Origin: Burkholderiales bacterium 8X
GTDB taxonomy: Bacteria > Pseudomonadota > Gammaproteobacteria > Burkholderiales > Burkholderiaceae_C
NCBI GenBank assembly: GCA_902506565.1
Contig: LR732703.1
Coordinates: 62,689 to 126,688, forward strand
DNA: 64,000 bases
Direction: 5' to 3'
The translations under genes and the position numbers were made by a program. Under the pieces are notes generated by a model, which worked only from the letters and a program-made list of their open reading frames with translations, was not told where the DNA came from and ran no database searches. Of the stretch, positions 1-7,968 are shown in pieces (the stretch's first letter is position 1; the number at the start of each line of letters is the position of its first letter).

Positions 1-387
1 ACGAATGCGCTCTACGTGTACGGCGATGCGTTCGCCGACCTGTTGCCGGCTCGCGCTGCAGAAGACGGCATCGCCTGGCCGCCGCGGGGCTTCGTGCCGC
101 TCGGCGACCATACCGCGCGGCCGACCTGGGCCTGGAGCTTCGACCTGCCGGACGGCGACCTCCGCCAGGCCACGGTCACGCTGACCAACGACCGCGGCCA
201 GGTCATGCCGATCGCCACCCGGCTCACGGGCGACGAGCATCCGGCGCTGGTCTGGCGGCTGCAGGCGCCCGAGAGCGCCTGGTCGCGAAGCCCGGCCGAC
301 ACGCGGTTCACCGTGCGCATCGACAACGCCCGCACCGGCAGCCGGGTGCGCAGCATCAGCTACGACGTGATCTTCGCGCTGCCCTGA
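1..387 (+). CDS. CAP-family lipoprotein paralogue, C-terminal part (5' truncated by window)
   Basis: The reading frame is open from the first base, so the start and any signal peptide lie outside the window. The visible 128 residues match the C-terminal third of the next gene almost motif for motif: a GI-WPP-GFVP-GD block, an NDRG block, W-R-PADTRF and a final YDV-F close to the stop. The two are therefore tandem paralogues. The catalytic-like or binding CAP core is not visible here, so the assignment rests on the neighbour. Its biochemical role is unknown; secreted CAP/SCP proteins are usually extracytoplasmic. The stop is TGA at 385–387. The 154 bases after it hold only a candidate promoter. 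Confidence 0.7.
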   Translation, partial: TNALYVYGDAFADLLPARAAEDGIAWPPRGFVPLGDHTARPTWAWSFDLPDGDLRQATVTLTNDRGQVMPIATRLTGDEHPALVWRLQAPESAWSRSPADTRFTVRIDNARTGSRVRSISYDVIFALP

Positions 388-478
388 CGCGCTGAACGTC
401 GGCGCAAGCTGCAATGGCCGTCCGGCCGACGGCCCGCTGCGCCGGGCCTGCGCCGTTCGCGCCAGTGCCTCAGACCGA

Positions 479-507
479 TTGGTGCGGCTGCATCCGCTGG
501 CTATGGT
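479..507 (+). promoter_or_regulatory. Candidate sigma70 promoter for CAP lipoprotein gene
   Basis: TTGGTG (479–484) and TATGGT (502–507) are separated by 17 bases and lie about 35 bases before the ATG at 542. This is a visual match only. The rest of the 388–541 gap shows nothing else. Confidence 0.35.
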
Positions 508-541
508 GACCCCACAAGACATCGAAGGCTTGGGGAGCAAC

Positions 542-1669
542 ATGGAAGATTCAGCGAGTTCGGGGTCGAAGCGACCTGGGCCGGGCGGCCGCCTGCGTGC
601 GGTGTCGGCGGTCGCGCTGCTGGCGCTGTCGGCAGCGCTTGCCGGCTGTGGCGGTGGCGGCGGTGGTGGAGGCGGCGGCGGCGCGGACGCCTCGGCGGCG
701 CTGCTGCTGGCCACCATCAATGGCCGTCCAGCCGATGCCGGCTCCGGCGCCGCTCCCGCCGCGCCATCCAGTGCGACCGATGCAGGCACCACGCCCACCC
801 TCGGACCCTCCGGCACCGACCTGTCGCCCGCGCGCCGCGCCGCGATGCTGGAAGTCTTCAGGACGCAGCTGATACCGGCGTTCGACGAACCCGTGGTCTG
901 GACCGGAAGCACCGCCAGTTGCCTGGCCGGCCAGACCAGCCCCGAGCTGAAGGCGGCCGAGCTCTTCGTCATCAACTACTACCGCGAGCTCGCCGGCCTG
1001 CCGGCCGTGAGCCTGCATCTCGAGAACTCGATCGGCGCCCAGCAGGCGGCCTTGATGATGCGGGCCGAGGGCGCGCTGAGCCACGAGCCGCCGCCGAGCT
1101 GGGCCTGCTACACGCCGGCCGGCGCCTTGGCGGCCGCGCGTTCGAACATCGCGCTCGGCTACACCGGCGCCGCCGCGCTGCAGGCCTACATGGAGGACGA
1201 AGGCCATCCGCAGCTGGGACATCGCCGCTGGCTCTTGTACTCGCGCCTTCGGGACGTGGGCCTCGGCGATACCGAAAGCTCGAACGCGGTGTGGGTGGTC
1301 GGCACGTCGCTCCCGGGCGCGCCGGCCGAGGTGCTGGCCCGCGGCATCCCGTGGCCTCCGAGCGGCTTCGTGCCGATCGGCGACCGGGTGGTGCGACCGA
1401 CCAGCCTGTGGAGCTTCGGCTATCCGGGCGCCGACTTCACGGGCGCCAGCGTGGCGATGGCGAACGACCGGGGCGCGCCGCTCGCGATCAGCTACCAGGC
1501 GCTGCAGCCGGGCACCGGCGACGAGACCATCGCGTGGTCGCTCGCCTCGCCCGAAGGCGAATGGTCACGGCTTCCGGCCGACACCCGGTTCTCGGTCTCG
1601 CTCGGCAACGTCCGGGTCGGCTCGGAGATGCGCAGCTTCCGGTACGACGTGGTGTTCGTCACGCCCTGA
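542..1669 (+). CDS. CAP (SCP/PR-1-like) domain lipoprotein with poly-Gly tether
   Basis: A 375-residue secreted lipoprotein. The ATG at 542 was chosen because GGGGAG lies just upstream and because it gives a clean type II signal: an N-terminal region with Arg residues, a hydrophobic core, then LAGC with Cys36. Eleven Gly follow the Cys as a flexible tether. The central region (about residues 140–240) has the CAP pattern NYYRELAGLP, a run of Ala-rich helix, SHEPP, a W-x-CYT segment and GHRRWLL. The C-terminal third is a separate module repeated in the truncated gene upstream, so this is a tandem gene family. CAP proteins are typically extracellular with diverse or unknown functions; no enzymatic role can be claimed. 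The 3' end overlaps the convergent thioesterase gene by about 105 bases. Confidence 0.75.
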   Translation: MEDSASSGSKRPGPGGRLRAVSAVALLALSAALAGCGGGGGGGGGGGADASAALLLATINGRPADAGSGAAPAAPSSATDAGTTPTLGPSGTDLSPARRAAMLEVFRTQLIPAFDEPVVWTGSTASCLAGQTSPELKAAELFVINYYRELAGLPAVSLHLENSIGAQQAALMMRAEGALSHEPPPSWACYTPAGALAAARSNIALGYTGAAALQAYMEDEGHPQLGHRRWLLYSRLRDVGLGDTESSNAVWVVGTSLPGAPAEVLARGIPWPPSGFVPIGDRVVRPTSLWSFGYPGADFTGASVAMANDRGAPLAISYQALQPGTGDETIAWSLASPEGEWSRLPADTRFSVSLGNVRVGSEMRSFRYDVVFVTP

Positions 1670-2224
1670 TGCGGCAACGGCTGCGGTATCGAGCGCGACC
1701 GCCGAGATGCTGGACGCATCGATCGCCGAGGTGATCGCCGCACTGGCGGCACCGCGGGCGTGGGCCTCGCTGGCAGCCGCGCGTGCGCCGGCGGCGCGCG
1801 AAGCGTCGAGGTGCGCCTTGGCGCGAGCCGCCAGCGCCATTTCGCCGGGCGTGCTGGGCGAATAGGCGTCGACCGGCATCGACTTGCCGTCGGCGTCCAC
1901 CGCGACGAAGACGATCAGGCATTCGGTGGTCTTGTGCAGCTCGCCGCTTTTCAGGTCGCCGCTTCGGACCTCGACCGAGATGTTCATGCTGCTGTTGCCG
2001 GTGTAGGCCAGGTGGGCCTCGACCTCGACCAGGTCGCCGATCATGATCGGCCGGTGAAAGCGCACGCTGCCGATGAAGACGGTGACGCAGTAGCGCTTGG
2101 CCCAGTGCGTGGCGCAGGCGTAGCCGGCTTCGTCGATCCATTTCATGACCGTGCCGCCGTGCACCTTGCCGCCGAAGTTGACGGTGCTGGGTTCGGCCAG
2201 GAAGCGCATCGTGATCGAAGCCAT
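1565..2224 (-). CDS. Acyl-CoA thioesterase, hotdog fold (YciA-like)
   Basis: Predicted cytoplasmic enzyme hydrolysing acyl-CoA to free acid and CoA. The 219-residue product starts at ATG (2224) with MASITMRF. It carries the hotdog signature VNFGGKVHGGTVMKWIDEAG at about residues 15–34, followed by a beta-strand-rich region (GSVRFHRPIMIGDLVEVEA). The family core ends around residue 140. The remaining 80 residues are an Ala-rich helix and a charged tail, of which the last 35 are read antisense to the CAP lipoprotein gene. This suggests loss of the ancestral stop and read-on into the neighbour. The enzyme family is clear; the substrate is not. Confidence 0.8.
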   Translation of the reverse strand: MASITMRFLAEPSTVNFGGKVHGGTVMKWIDEAGYACATHWAKRYCVTVFIGSVRFHRPIMIGDLVEVEAHLAYTGNSSMNISVEVRSGDLKSGELHKTTECLIVFVAVDADGKSMPVDAYSPSTPGEMALAARAKAHLDASRAAGARAAASEAHARGAASAAITSAIDASSISAVALDTAAVAASGRDEHHVVPEAAHLRADPDVAERDREPGVGRKP

Positions 2225-2271
2225 GGATTGCCTGGGCGATGAGTTGCTTTGAGGAGTGCGCCCGCGGTCGA

Positions 2272-3183
2272 TTATGCGAGTCCGTTGGCCCGCCCGCGCG
2301 CAAAAAGCCGCGCGGTGGTCTGGCGCAGCCAGGCGTTGCCGGGATCGGCATGGAAGCGCTCGTGCCAGAGCTGCTTGACCGCATAGGCCGGCAGCGCGAA
2401 GGGCGGCTCCAGCAGCCTGACCGGCTCCTGCGTGGCCAGCACCTGGCCGAGGATGCGCGGCACGATCACGACCAGCTCGGTGTGCGCCACGATCCGCGCC
2501 ACGCTCAGGAAGCTGGAGAGCCGCGCCACGATCTTGCGCTCGAGGCCGAGCTTCGCGATCGTCTTGTCGACGATGAAGTGGCCGGTGCCCGAGGAAGAGA
2601 TCACCGCATGCGCCTCGGCCTCGAAGCGCTTGCGGGTGAGGCGGTCGCCGATGCGCGGATGGTTGCGGGCCACCAGGCAGACGAAGTCCTGCTCGAACAG
2701 CGTCTGTTGATAGAAGCCGGCTTCCAGCTGCGGCATGAAGCCGACCGCCAGGTCGACCTCGCCGTCCTCGAGCCGCCGCCCGCTGGCGGTGGAAACGATC
2801 TCGGTCTCGATCTGCACGCCCGGTGCCTCGCGCCGCAGGTGGTCGAGCAGCGTCGGCAGCAGCACCACTTCGCTGATGTCGGTCATGCAGATGCGGAAGT
2901 TGCGCTCGGCCCGGGCCGGCTCGAAGCTGCCGTGGCCGCGCGCCTGGGCGAGCTGCGACAAGGCCTCCCGCAGGTGCGGCCGGATCTGTTGCGCGAAGGG
3001 CGTCGGCTGCATGCCCTGCGCGGTGCGGGCGAACAACCGATCGTCGAAATGCGCGCGCAGCTTGTTGAGCATGGTGCTCGCGGCCGCCTGCGCCAGGCCG
3101 AGGCGCTCGGCCGCCCGCGAGACGCTGCCGGTGTTGTAGATCTCGTCGAAGACGGCGAGCCATTCGAGATCGAGCTTGGCCAT
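2272..3183 (-). CDS. LysR-type transcriptional regulator of the gentisate genes
   Basis: A 303-residue LysR-family regulator. The N-terminal winged helix-turn-helix spans about residues 3–62 (LEWLAVFDEIYNTGSVSRAAERLGLAQAA). The effector-binding domain follows from about residue 90. It is transcribed divergently from the gentisate dioxygenase gene with 126 bases between the two starts. In this family that arrangement usually means control of the adjacent operon and of its own gene by an aromatic acid or pathway intermediate. The link to gentisate or 3-hydroxybenzoate is inferred from position only. Confidence 0.85.
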   Translation of the reverse strand: MAKLDLEWLAVFDEIYNTGSVSRAAERLGLAQAAASTMLNKLRAHFDDRLFARTAQGMQPTPFAQQIRPHLREALSQLAQARGHGSFEPARAERNFRICMTDISEVVLLPTLLDHLRREAPGVQIETEIVSTASGRRLEDGEVDLAVGFMPQLEAGFYQQTLFEQDFVCLVARNHPRIGDRLTRKRFEAEAHAVISSSGTGHFIVDKTIAKLGLERKIVARLSSFLSVARIVAHTELVVIVPRILGQVLATQEPVRLLEPPFALPAYAVKQLWHERFHADPGNAWLRQTTARLFARGRANGLA

Positions 3184-3209
3184 GGCGAACGATTATGCAA
3201 AAAGGAGAT

Positions 3210-3225
3210 ACCGGTTATCGCCGGT
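3210..3225. promoter_or_regulatory. Inverted repeat between LysR gene and gentisate operon
   Basis: ACCGG and CCGGT form a perfect inverted repeat around TTATCG, in the divergent intergenic region where a LysR regulator would bind. A GATA/TATC pair overlaps it. Assignment as the operator is a guess from position and symmetry. Confidence 0.3.
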
Positions 3226-3309
3226 CGGGGCTTGAGCCGATAGTGGTGCGGGCGAACAATGCGGTCTGTGGCGAAGCCTTGCGTCGCCCCGCCGATAGGA
3301 ACTGAACCC

Positions 3310-4371
3310 ATGAACACCGCCTTGAAGGTCGCGCGCACCGACGCCGACGAACGCCGCGCCTACTACGAGCGCATCAAGCCGCTCCATCTCACGCCGCTCT
3401 GGGAGTCGCTGCACGCCCTGGTGCCGCGCGAGCCGCAAACGCCTTGCGTGCCGGCGATCTGGCACTACGACGAGATCCGTCCGCTGCTCATGGAGTCGGC
3501 CGATCTCATCACCGCCGAAGAGGCCGTGCGCCGCGTGCTGGTGCTCGAGAACCCGGCGATACCGGGACGCTCGTCGATCACGCAATCGATCTATGCCGGC
3601 CTCCAGCTCATCATGCCGGGCGAGGTGGCGCCTTCGCATCGCCACGTGCAGTCGGCGCTGCGCTTCATCGTCGACGGCAAGGGTGCCTACACCACGGTGG
3701 GCGGCGAGCGCACCACCATGCATCCGGGCGACTTCATCATCACGCCATCCTGGGCCTGGCACGACCATGGCAACGAAGGCATCGAGGGCGTGACCGAGCC
3801 GGTGGTCTGGCTCGACGGCCTCGACATCCCGATGCTGCGCTTCTTCGACGCCGGCTTCGCCGAGAACGACGATTCGAAGGTGCAGCATGTCGCGCGGCCC
3901 GAAGGCCACAGCCTGGCGCGCTTCGGCCACAACATGGTGCCGGTGCGGCACGACCACGCCAGCAGTACCTCTCCGATCTTCAACTACCCGTATGCCCGCA
4001 GCCGGGAGGCGCTGGCGCAGCTGCAGAAGCAGGAGGCGCCCGATGCCTGGCTCGGCCACAAGCTCCGCTACATCAATCCGCTGACCGGCGGCTCGCCGAT
4101 GCCGACCATCGCCACGCAGCTGCAGCTGCTGCCGGCAGGCTTTGCCGGCCAATCGCATCGCGCCACCGACGGCACGGTCTACAGCGTGGTCGAAGGCCGC
4201 GGCACGGCGCGCATCGGCAACGAGCGCTTCGCCTTCGGTCCGCGCGACACCTTCGTGGTGCCGTCCTGGGCGCCGCTCGCGCTCGAAGCGACGGACGAAT
4301 GCGTGCTGTTCAGCTTCTCGGATCGGCCGGTGCAGCAGGCCATGGGCATCCTGCGCGAGCGCTTCGACTGA
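3310..4371 (+). CDS. Gentisate 1,2-dioxygenase
   Basis: Opens the ring of gentisate (2,5-dihydroxybenzoate) with O2 to give maleylpyruvate; a cytoplasmic Fe(II) bicupin. The 353-residue product starts at ATG 3310 after GATAGGAAC. The first cupin holds the HRH pair (His110, His112) in [12 protein letters not shown], and a further His at 151 in SWAWHDHG, as expected for the metal site of this family. The second cupin is near residues 270–340 ([20 protein letters not shown]). It is followed by a fumarylpyruvate hydrolase and a hydroxylase fragment, giving the gentisate branch of aromatic degradation. The symbol nagI or gtdA is used for homologues; no choice between them is made here. Confidence 0.93.
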   Translation: MNTALKVARTDADERRAYYERIKPLHLTPLWESLHALVPREPQTPCVPAIWHYDEIRPLLMESADLITAEEAVRRVLVLENPAIPGRSSITQSIYAGLQLIMPGEVAPSHRHVQSALRFIVDGKGAYTTVGGERTTMHPGDFIITPSWAWHDHGNEGIEGVTEPVVWLDGLDIPMLRFFDAGFAENDDSKVQHVARPEGHSLARFGHNMVPVRHDHASSTSPIFNYPYARSREALAQLQKQEAPDAWLGHKLRYINPLTGGSPMPTIATQLQLLPAGFAGQSHRATDGTVYSVVEGRGTARIGNERFAFGPRDTFVVPSWAPLALEATDECVLFSFSDRPVQQAMGILRERFD

Positions 4372-4515
4372 TCGACCGGCCGCCTCGGACCCAACGGTTC
4401 GATCCACGGCCGAGCGTCGCCGTCCCGGCCGAGCAACCCTGACGACCCTTTCGCTCGCATCGTCGAGCGTGCATCTTTTTCTCATTGCCAAGCCTTCGCG
4501 CCACGGAAATCTCCC

Positions 4516-5220
4516 ATGTCCTTCGTCCTCGCTCCTTCTCCCGCCGTCGGCCTGCCGGTCCTCGGCACCAACGACCTCTACCCGGTGCGCCGCGTCTATT
4601 GCGTCGGCCGCAACTACGCAGCGCATGCGCGCGAAATGGGCTTCGACCCCGACCGCGAGCCGCCTTTCTTCTTCTGCAAGCCGAACGACGATGCGTCGAT
4701 CGTGCCGGTGCCAGGCGGCGAGACCGTCGGCATTCCGTATCCGCCGCTCACCAGCAACTTTCACTACGAGGCCGAGCTGGTGGTGATGATCGGCAAGGGC
4801 GGCCAGGGCATCGCAGCCGATGCGGCCGCCGAGCACATCTACGGCTACGCGGTCGGGCTGGACATGACCCGGCGCGACCTGCAGATGAAGATGCGCGAGC
4901 AAGGCCGTCCGTGGGAGATCGGCAAGGCCTTCGACTTCTCGGCACCGGTCGGGCCGGTCACGCCGCGCAGCCAGTCGGGCAGCATCGACCAGGGCGCGAT
5001 CACGCTCAAGGTGGATGGCGAGGTCCGGCAGCAAAGCGACATCCGCAACCTGATCTGGTCGGTCGGCGAGGTGATCGCCAACCTGTCGACGCTTTTCACG
5101 CTGCAGCCGGGCGACCTGATCTTCACCGGCACGCCCGAAGGCGTCGGCGCGGTGAAGCAAGGCCAGACGATCGAGGTCGCGATCGACGGTCTCGAATCCA
5201 TCACCGTGCGCATCGACTGA
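4516..5220 (+). CDS. Fumarylpyruvate hydrolase (FAH family)
   Basis: Hydrolyses fumarylpyruvate to fumarate and pyruvate, the last step of the gentisate pathway. The 234-residue product has the fumarylacetoacetate-hydrolase fold: VYCVGRNYAAHAREMG near residues 28–43, the metal-binding acidic pair around HYEAELVVMIGKGG, GYAVGLDMTRRDLQ, and the closing DLIFTGTPEGVG. It lies 144 bases after the dioxygenase gene, a gap with no other gene, and 23 bases before the hydroxylase fragment. Any maleylpyruvate isomerase gene is not in the window; it may lie beyond the broken junction. Confidence 0.9.
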   Translation: MSFVLAPSPAVGLPVLGTNDLYPVRRVYCVGRNYAAHAREMGFDPDREPPFFFCKPNDDASIVPVPGGETVGIPYPPLTSNFHYEAELVVMIGKGGQGIAADAAAEHIYGYAVGLDMTRRDLQMKMREQGRPWEIGKAFDFSAPVGPVTPRSQSGSIDQGAITLKVDGEVRQQSDIRNLIWSVGEVIANLSTLFTLQPGDLIFTGTPEGVGAVKQGQTIEVAIDGLESITVRID

Positions 5221-5243
5221 GCGCCCGAACCGGAGCCCACACC

Positions 5244-5688
5244 ATGGACAAGCATCGCGGCACCAAGCCCTCCGTCCTGCTGATCGGCGGCGGCATCGGC
5301 GGCATGTCGGCCGCGCTGGCGTTGGCACGGCTCGGCATGCCGATCGAGCTGCTCGAACAGAGCGCCGCCATCGGCGAGATCGGCGCCGGCCTGCAGCTCG
5401 GGCCGAACGCGTTCGCGGCGCTCGATGCACTGGGCGTCGGCGAAGCGGTGCGACGCAACGCGGTCTTCACCGATCGGCTGGTGATGATGGATGCGGTGGA
5501 TTGCGGCGAGGTCGCATCGGTGCCGGTCGGCGAGGCCTTTCGCGAGCGCTTCGGCAACCCGTATGCGGTCAGCCATCGGGCCGACCTTCATGGCGCCATT
5601 CACGAGGCGGTCAAGCAGCATCCGCTGATCCGCTTCCATACCTCGGCGCAGGTCGAGTCGCTGGACCTCGGCGGGGCGGGCGGGCGTC
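5244..5688 (+). pseudogene. 3-hydroxybenzoate 6-hydroxylase-like FAD monooxygenase, N-terminal fragment
   Basis: The first 148 codons of a class A flavoprotein hydroxylase. The ATG at 5244 follows CCGGAGCC. The FAD dinucleotide-binding motif GGGIGG lies at residues 15–20, followed by LEQSAAIGEIGAGLQLGPNA and AVSHRADLH. Family members are about 400 residues and have later GD and DG motifs, all missing here. Homology stops within the G-rich stretch before 5689, where EF-Tu coding sequence begins in another frame. Read straight on, the frame would continue as unrelated residues to 5981, into rpsJ. The operon context points to 3-hydroxybenzoate to gentisate conversion. It is either a real deletion or a misassembly; as written the gene is non-functional. 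Confidence 0.85.
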
Positions 5689-5904
5689 TTCAACAACTAC
5701 CGTCCGCAGTTCTACTTCCGCACCACGGACGTGACCGGCGCGATCGAGTTGCCGACGGACAAGGAAATGGTCATGCCGGGCGACAACGTCAGCATCACCG
5801 TGAAGCTGATCAATCCGATCGCCATGGAAGAGGGCCTGCGCTTCGCCATCCGCGAAGGCGGCCGCACCGTGGGCTCGGGCGTGGTGGCAAAGATCCTGGC
5901 TTAA
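5689..5904 (+). pseudogene. tuf: Elongation factor Tu, C-terminal fragment
   Basis: The last 71 codons of EF-Tu (translation factor delivering aminoacyl-tRNA to the ribosome). They begin at [17 protein letters not shown], continue through [21 protein letters not shown] and [14 protein letters not shown], and stop at TAA 5902–5904. The GTPase domain and domain 2 are absent. Its position directly before rpsJ is normal for the str/S10 region (rpsL-rpsG-fusA-tuf-rpsJ), so the 3' end is in its native place and the 5' part has been replaced by the hydroxylase fragment. The tuf frame differs from the hydroxylase frame, so no fusion protein results. Betaproteobacteria usually carry a second tuf copy, which would be needed here. 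Confidence 0.95.
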
Positions 5905-5917
5905 GGAAAAAAACATC

Positions 5918-6241
5918 ATGGCTTCCACCGCTCCCAAGCAAAAGATCCGAATCCGCCTCAAGGCGTTCGACTACAAGTTGATCGACCAGTCGGCTGCCGA
6001 AATCGTGGACACCGCCAAGCGCACCGGCGCGATCGTCAAGGGCCCCGTGCCTCTGCCGACCCGCATGAAGCGCTTCGACATCCTGCGGTCGCCGCACGTC
6101 AACAAGACCTCGCGCGACCAGCTCGAAATCCGCACCCATCAGCGCCTGATGGACATCGTCGATCCGACCGACAAGACCGTCGACGCGCTCATGAAGCTCG
6201 ACCTTCCGGCCGGCGTGGACGTCGAAATCAAGCTGCAGTAA
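5918..6241 (+). CDS. rpsJ: 30S ribosomal protein S10
   Basis: Small-subunit protein S10, also the NusE antitermination factor. It has 107 residues, slightly longer than the usual 103 because of an N-terminal MASTAP extension before [17 protein letters not shown]. The core GPVPLPTR and [19 protein letters not shown] are intact. The ATG follows AAGGAAAAAAAC 13 bases after the tuf stop. A strong intrinsic terminator follows within 25 bases, which separates it from rplC, its normal operon partner. Confidence 0.97.
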   Translation: MASTAPKQKIRIRLKAFDYKLIDQSAAEIVDTAKRTGAIVKGPVPLPTRMKRFDILRSPHVNKTSRDQLEIRTHQRLMDIVDPTDKTVDALMKLDLPAGVDVEIKLQ

Positions 6242-6263
6242 CTACAAGGTTTCAAGCTTTAAC

Positions 6264-6301
6264 AAGCCCGCGGCAGAAATGCCTGCGGGCTTTGTTTTTT
6301 T
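6264..6301 (+). terminator. Intrinsic terminator after rpsJ
   Basis: A GC-rich stem, AAGCCCGC-GGCA paired with TGCC-TGCGGGCTT with one bulged base and loop GAAA, is followed at once by TTTGTTTTTTT. This is a textbook rho-independent terminator. Its place between rpsJ and rplC uncouples the two. Confidence 0.9.
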
Positions 6302-6366
6302 GTGGGACGGCTGTGGCATCCTTGCGCGTCGGCGATTGGCCGGCATGAGCGCGCAAGGCGGTAGAG

Positions 6367-7968
6367 ATGGAAAGAAGCTGGATTTTTCGAGCCGCGGTGC
6401 TCCTGGTTGCGGCCGCGTTGAGCGCGTGCGGCGGAGGCGGTGGGGGCGGCGGCGGAGGCGGTGGATTCGCGGCCTTCCCGATCGCGCCGGTTCCGCCTGC
6501 CAGCACGCCGGCAGCGACCGTCACGCTCAGCGGCACCGCCACCTACGAGTCGGTTCCCAACTTGCGTGGACGGCTCGACTATGCCTCGCGCACCTTCCGG
6601 CCCGTACGCGGCGCGGCGGTCGATATCTTGGGGCCCAACTCGACCGTCATCGCCAGCACGGTCACCGACGAGAACGGGGCCTATTCGGTTTCGGTTCCGA
6701 CCGATGCCACCGTCATCGTTCGAGTCAAGGCTCAGAGCGTCAAGGCTGGCTCGGCGCCGACGTGGGATGTCAGCGTGCGCGACAACACGCAGTCGAACGC
6801 GCTTTACGCGATGGAAAGCCCCAGCTTCTCGACTGGCGCGGAAGCGGGCGTGCGCAATCTGCAGGCGCCTTCCGGCTGGGACGGAACCAGCTACTCGTCG
6901 CGACGAGTCGCAGGCCCATTCGCGATCCTCGATGCGGTCTACACCGCACAGGCCAAGGTGCTGTCGGTCGCACCGTCGACCGTCTTTCCGCAGCTCCAGC
7001 TGTTCTGGAGCGTCGACAACGTTCCGGCAACCGGCAACGAGACGCTCGGGCAGATCGGCACCACCTTCTTCCGCACGGACGGCACGGCCCGCGCCATCTA
7101 CGTGCTGGGCAGGGAGAACGTGGATACCGACGAATACGACGCCTCGGTCGTGACTCACGAGTGGGGCCATTACTACCAATCGGCTTTCAGCAGGGACGAT
7201 TCGCCGGGCGGGCCGCATTCGCTCTCGAACCTGCTCGATCGCCGGGTCGCCTTTTCGGAGGGCTGGGGCAACGCGTGGTCGGGCATCGCGCTCGCGCGCA
7301 GCAACTACACCGACTCGCAGGGCGCCGGCCAGGCCCAGGGCTCGAACATCGACCTGACCACGGGCCCGACCACCAATCCGGGCTGGTACCGCGAAGGTTC
7401 GATCCAGTCGATCCTCTGGAACCTGAACGCGCAGGTGGGCTTCAAGCCGATCCACGATGCACTGACCGGTCCCTTCAAGACGACGCCGGCCGTGACTTCG
7501 ATCCATGCGTTCGCTGCTGCCTTCACTTCGGTCAATTCGGCGGCCGCACCTGCATTGGCCAATCTGCTCGCAGGCCAATCCATCAGTGCTGCACCGAACG
7601 ACCCGTTTGGCAACTCGGAGACGCGGAACGGCGGCGTTGCGCTGGCCTTGCCGCTCTACCGCGCAGCCGCGGTCGGAGCTGCGACGCAAGCCTGCGTGAC
7701 CAACCAGGCTGGAGGCGTCAACAAGCTGGGTTCCTACACCTACCTTCGCTTCACGGCACCGACCAGCCGCAGCTACACCATCACCGTTTCTGCGCCTTCC
7801 GCGTCAGCCGATCCGGACTTCTCGCTTTATTCGGGCAGACTGATCCTGCAGGCGGACGGCATCGGCGCCACCGAAGTCGCCACCGTGGCCCTGTCGGCAG
7901 GCGAACACGTCCTGGCAATCAACGATTTCAACGATTCACCCGTATGCCTGACCGTCAACATCCAGTGA
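6367..7968 (+). CDS. Putative zinc metalloprotease lipoprotein with poly-Gly tether
   Basis: A 533-residue envelope lipoprotein. The signal is short, with LSAC at Cys21, followed by twelve Gly. Residues about 50–125 look like a beta-sandwich carboxypeptidase-regulatory-like domain (DENGAYSVSVPTDATVIVRVKA). The zincin motif HEWGH lies at residues 264–268 inside VVTHEWGHYYQSAF, with a possible third ligand Glu298 in SEGWGNAWSG. The C-terminal 100 residues resemble a pre-peptidase beta domain (SYTYLRFTAPTSRSYTITVSA). A secreted or surface-attached zinc peptidase is inferred; the substrate is unknown. It sits between rpsJ and rplC, an unusual place for a non-ribosomal gene, and its stop overlaps the GTG start of the next gene (GTGA). 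Confidence 0.7.
   Translation: MERSWIFRAAVLLVAAALSACGGGGGGGGGGGGFAAFPIAPVPPASTPAATVTLSGTATYESVPNLRGRLDYASRTFRPVRGAAVDILGPNSTVIASTVTDENGAYSVSVPTDATVIVRVKAQSVKAGSAPTWDVSVRDNTQSNALYAMESPSFSTGAEAGVRNLQAPSGWDGTSYSSRRVAGPFAILDAVYTAQAKVLSVAPSTVFPQLQLFWSVDNVPATGNETLGQIGTTFFRTDGTARAIYVLGRENVDTDEYDASVVTHEWGHYYQSAFSRDDSPGGPHSLSNLLDRRVAFSEGWGNAWSGIALARSNYTDSQGAGQAQGSNIDLTTGPTTNPGWYREGSIQSILWNLNAQVGFKPIHDALTGPFKTTPAVTSIHAFAAAFTSVNSAAAPALANLLAGQSISAAPNDPFGNSETRNGGVALALPLYRAAAVGAATQACVTNQAGGVNKLGSYTYLRFTAPTSRSYTITVSAPSASADPDFSLYSGRLILQADGIGATEVATVALSAGEHVLAINDFNDSPVCLTVNIQ

Noticed and set aside
4396..4405. GGTTCGATCC, like a tRNA T-arm
   Set aside because: No acceptor stem, D-arm or anticodon arm can be built around it.
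3193..5430. A 745-codon open frame on the minus strand across the gentisate genes
   Set aside because: It is antisense to the dioxygenase, hydrolase and hydroxylase, has Arg/His/Asp-rich low-complexity content and no domain. High G+C produces such frames opposite real genes.
5244..5981. A hydroxylase–EF-Tu fusion protein
   Set aside because: The frames do not match: the hydroxylase frame reads unrelated residues after 5688, and EF-Tu has no start of its own in the fragment.
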